A stretch of 64,000 bases of DNA from an uncultured Clostridium sp. (GTDB lineage Bacteria; Bacillota; Clostridia; Clostridiales; Clostridiaceae). Of this stretch, positions 63,810 to 64,000 are shown piece after piece; position 1 is the first letter of the stretch; each line of letters begins with the position of its first letter. A program made the position numbers and the translations under genes. The notes under the pieces are model-generated. The model made no database searches. It was not told the DNA's origin and was given only the letters and a program-made list of their open reading frames with translations. The stretch covers positions 1 to 64,000 of the forward strand of contig UQFE01000013.1 of assembly GCA_900540255.1 (NCBI GenBank), given 5' to 3'.

Positions 63810-64000
63810 ATACCTTTCATTAAAATGCTTATTTCTTTTTTTCTCTTGTTAGTTGCTTCTATGTTTACTTTAGGTAAATTATTTTCATTTATAATTACTA
63901 CATCACCTTCATTAGGTTTAATACAAAATGAATTTATATTTTTTGAAATTATATTATGATTCTCATCTTCTAAGATAACATAATCTTCTTCTATCCTATC
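63797..64000 (-). CDS. DUF3006-like protein, C-terminal part
   Basis: Sixty-seven residues to a stop at 63797: DRIEEDYVILEDENHNIISK, then a basic loop, DVVIIN, and the end ATNKRKKEISILMKGMWEE. The early Asp-Arg-Ile-Glu-x-x-Tyr and the end Thr-x-x-Arg-x-x-x-Ile are characteristic of DUF3006 (short beta-barrel-type proteins). It is cut by the window edge; only the first few residues are missing if the usual length holds. The function is unknown. It is coupled by overlap to lepB. Confidence 0.75.
   Translation of the reverse strand, partial: DRIEEDYVILEDENHNIISKNINSFCIKPNEGDVVIINENNLPKVNIEATNKRKKEISILMKGMWEE

Overview
The window is AT-rich, densely coded DNA of a low-GC Bacillota bacterium, most likely a Clostridium sensu stricto. 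This rests on A/T-rich codon use, strong AGGAGG-type ribosome sites, an LPXTG surface protein, a lysine riboswitch, FtsH and HelD. No rRNA, tRNA, CRISPR array or intact transposase is visible.

Layout. 1-5 kb: a possible transposase remnant, then a marR-ABC-ABC operon for a heterodimeric drug-type exporter. 5-10.3 kb: an LPXTG-anchored propeller-like protein, a P-loop protein, a glycerate kinase remnant and manA. 10.7-17.4 kb: a peptide natural-product (RiPP) locus. On the plus strand lie two small peptides and a one-subunit ABC exporter. On the minus strand lie a lasso-B2-type Cys/His peptidase, a PqqD-type leader-binding protein, an HPr-kinase-like protein, a thioredoxin-fold lipoprotein and three paralogous leader-bearing peptides, one of them decayed. 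No asparagine-synthetase-like lasso cyclase is present. 17.9-20.9 kb: a phage-tail-like parallel beta-helix protein. 21.1-43.2 kb: a minus-strand polysaccharide operon read from CapD/PglF downwards: aminotransferase, PglC-type initiating transferase, Wzz/CpsC, CpsD kinase, ATP-grasp, HAD, eight glycosyltransferases, Wzy-like polymerase, DUF1919, pyruvyltransferase, Wzx flippase, metallophosphoesterase and a nucleotidyltransferase. A divergent LuxR-type regulator with a pseudo-receiver faces it. 44.9-51.2 kb: an orphan pseudopilin, M18 aminopeptidase, CDF transporter and Sel1 protein. 51.4-58.8 kb: a polar amino acid ABC transporter with ArgR-like boxes, a two-P-loop ATPase, and a lysine-riboswitch-controlled YfcC carrier with an M20 amidohydrolase. 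58.8-64 kb: HelD, FtsH, signal peptidase I and a partial DUF3006 gene.

The RiPP locus is the most interesting part. All three peptides share an N-terminal block (Trp, usually Asn-Pro, a hydrophobic residue, Leu-x-Val, then Thr) resembling lasso leader sequences, and all end in Ser, the residue that paeninodin-type HPr-like kinases phosphorylate. A CxxC lipoprotein oxidoreductase lies next to the Cys-rich peptide. Without a cyclase this looks like a non-lasso use of the B1/B2/K module.

Two repeat families punctuate the intergenic spaces: a MITE-like element with 12-bp ends (three copies, one with an exact 27-bp internal deletion) and a 46-bp near-perfect palindrome (three copies).
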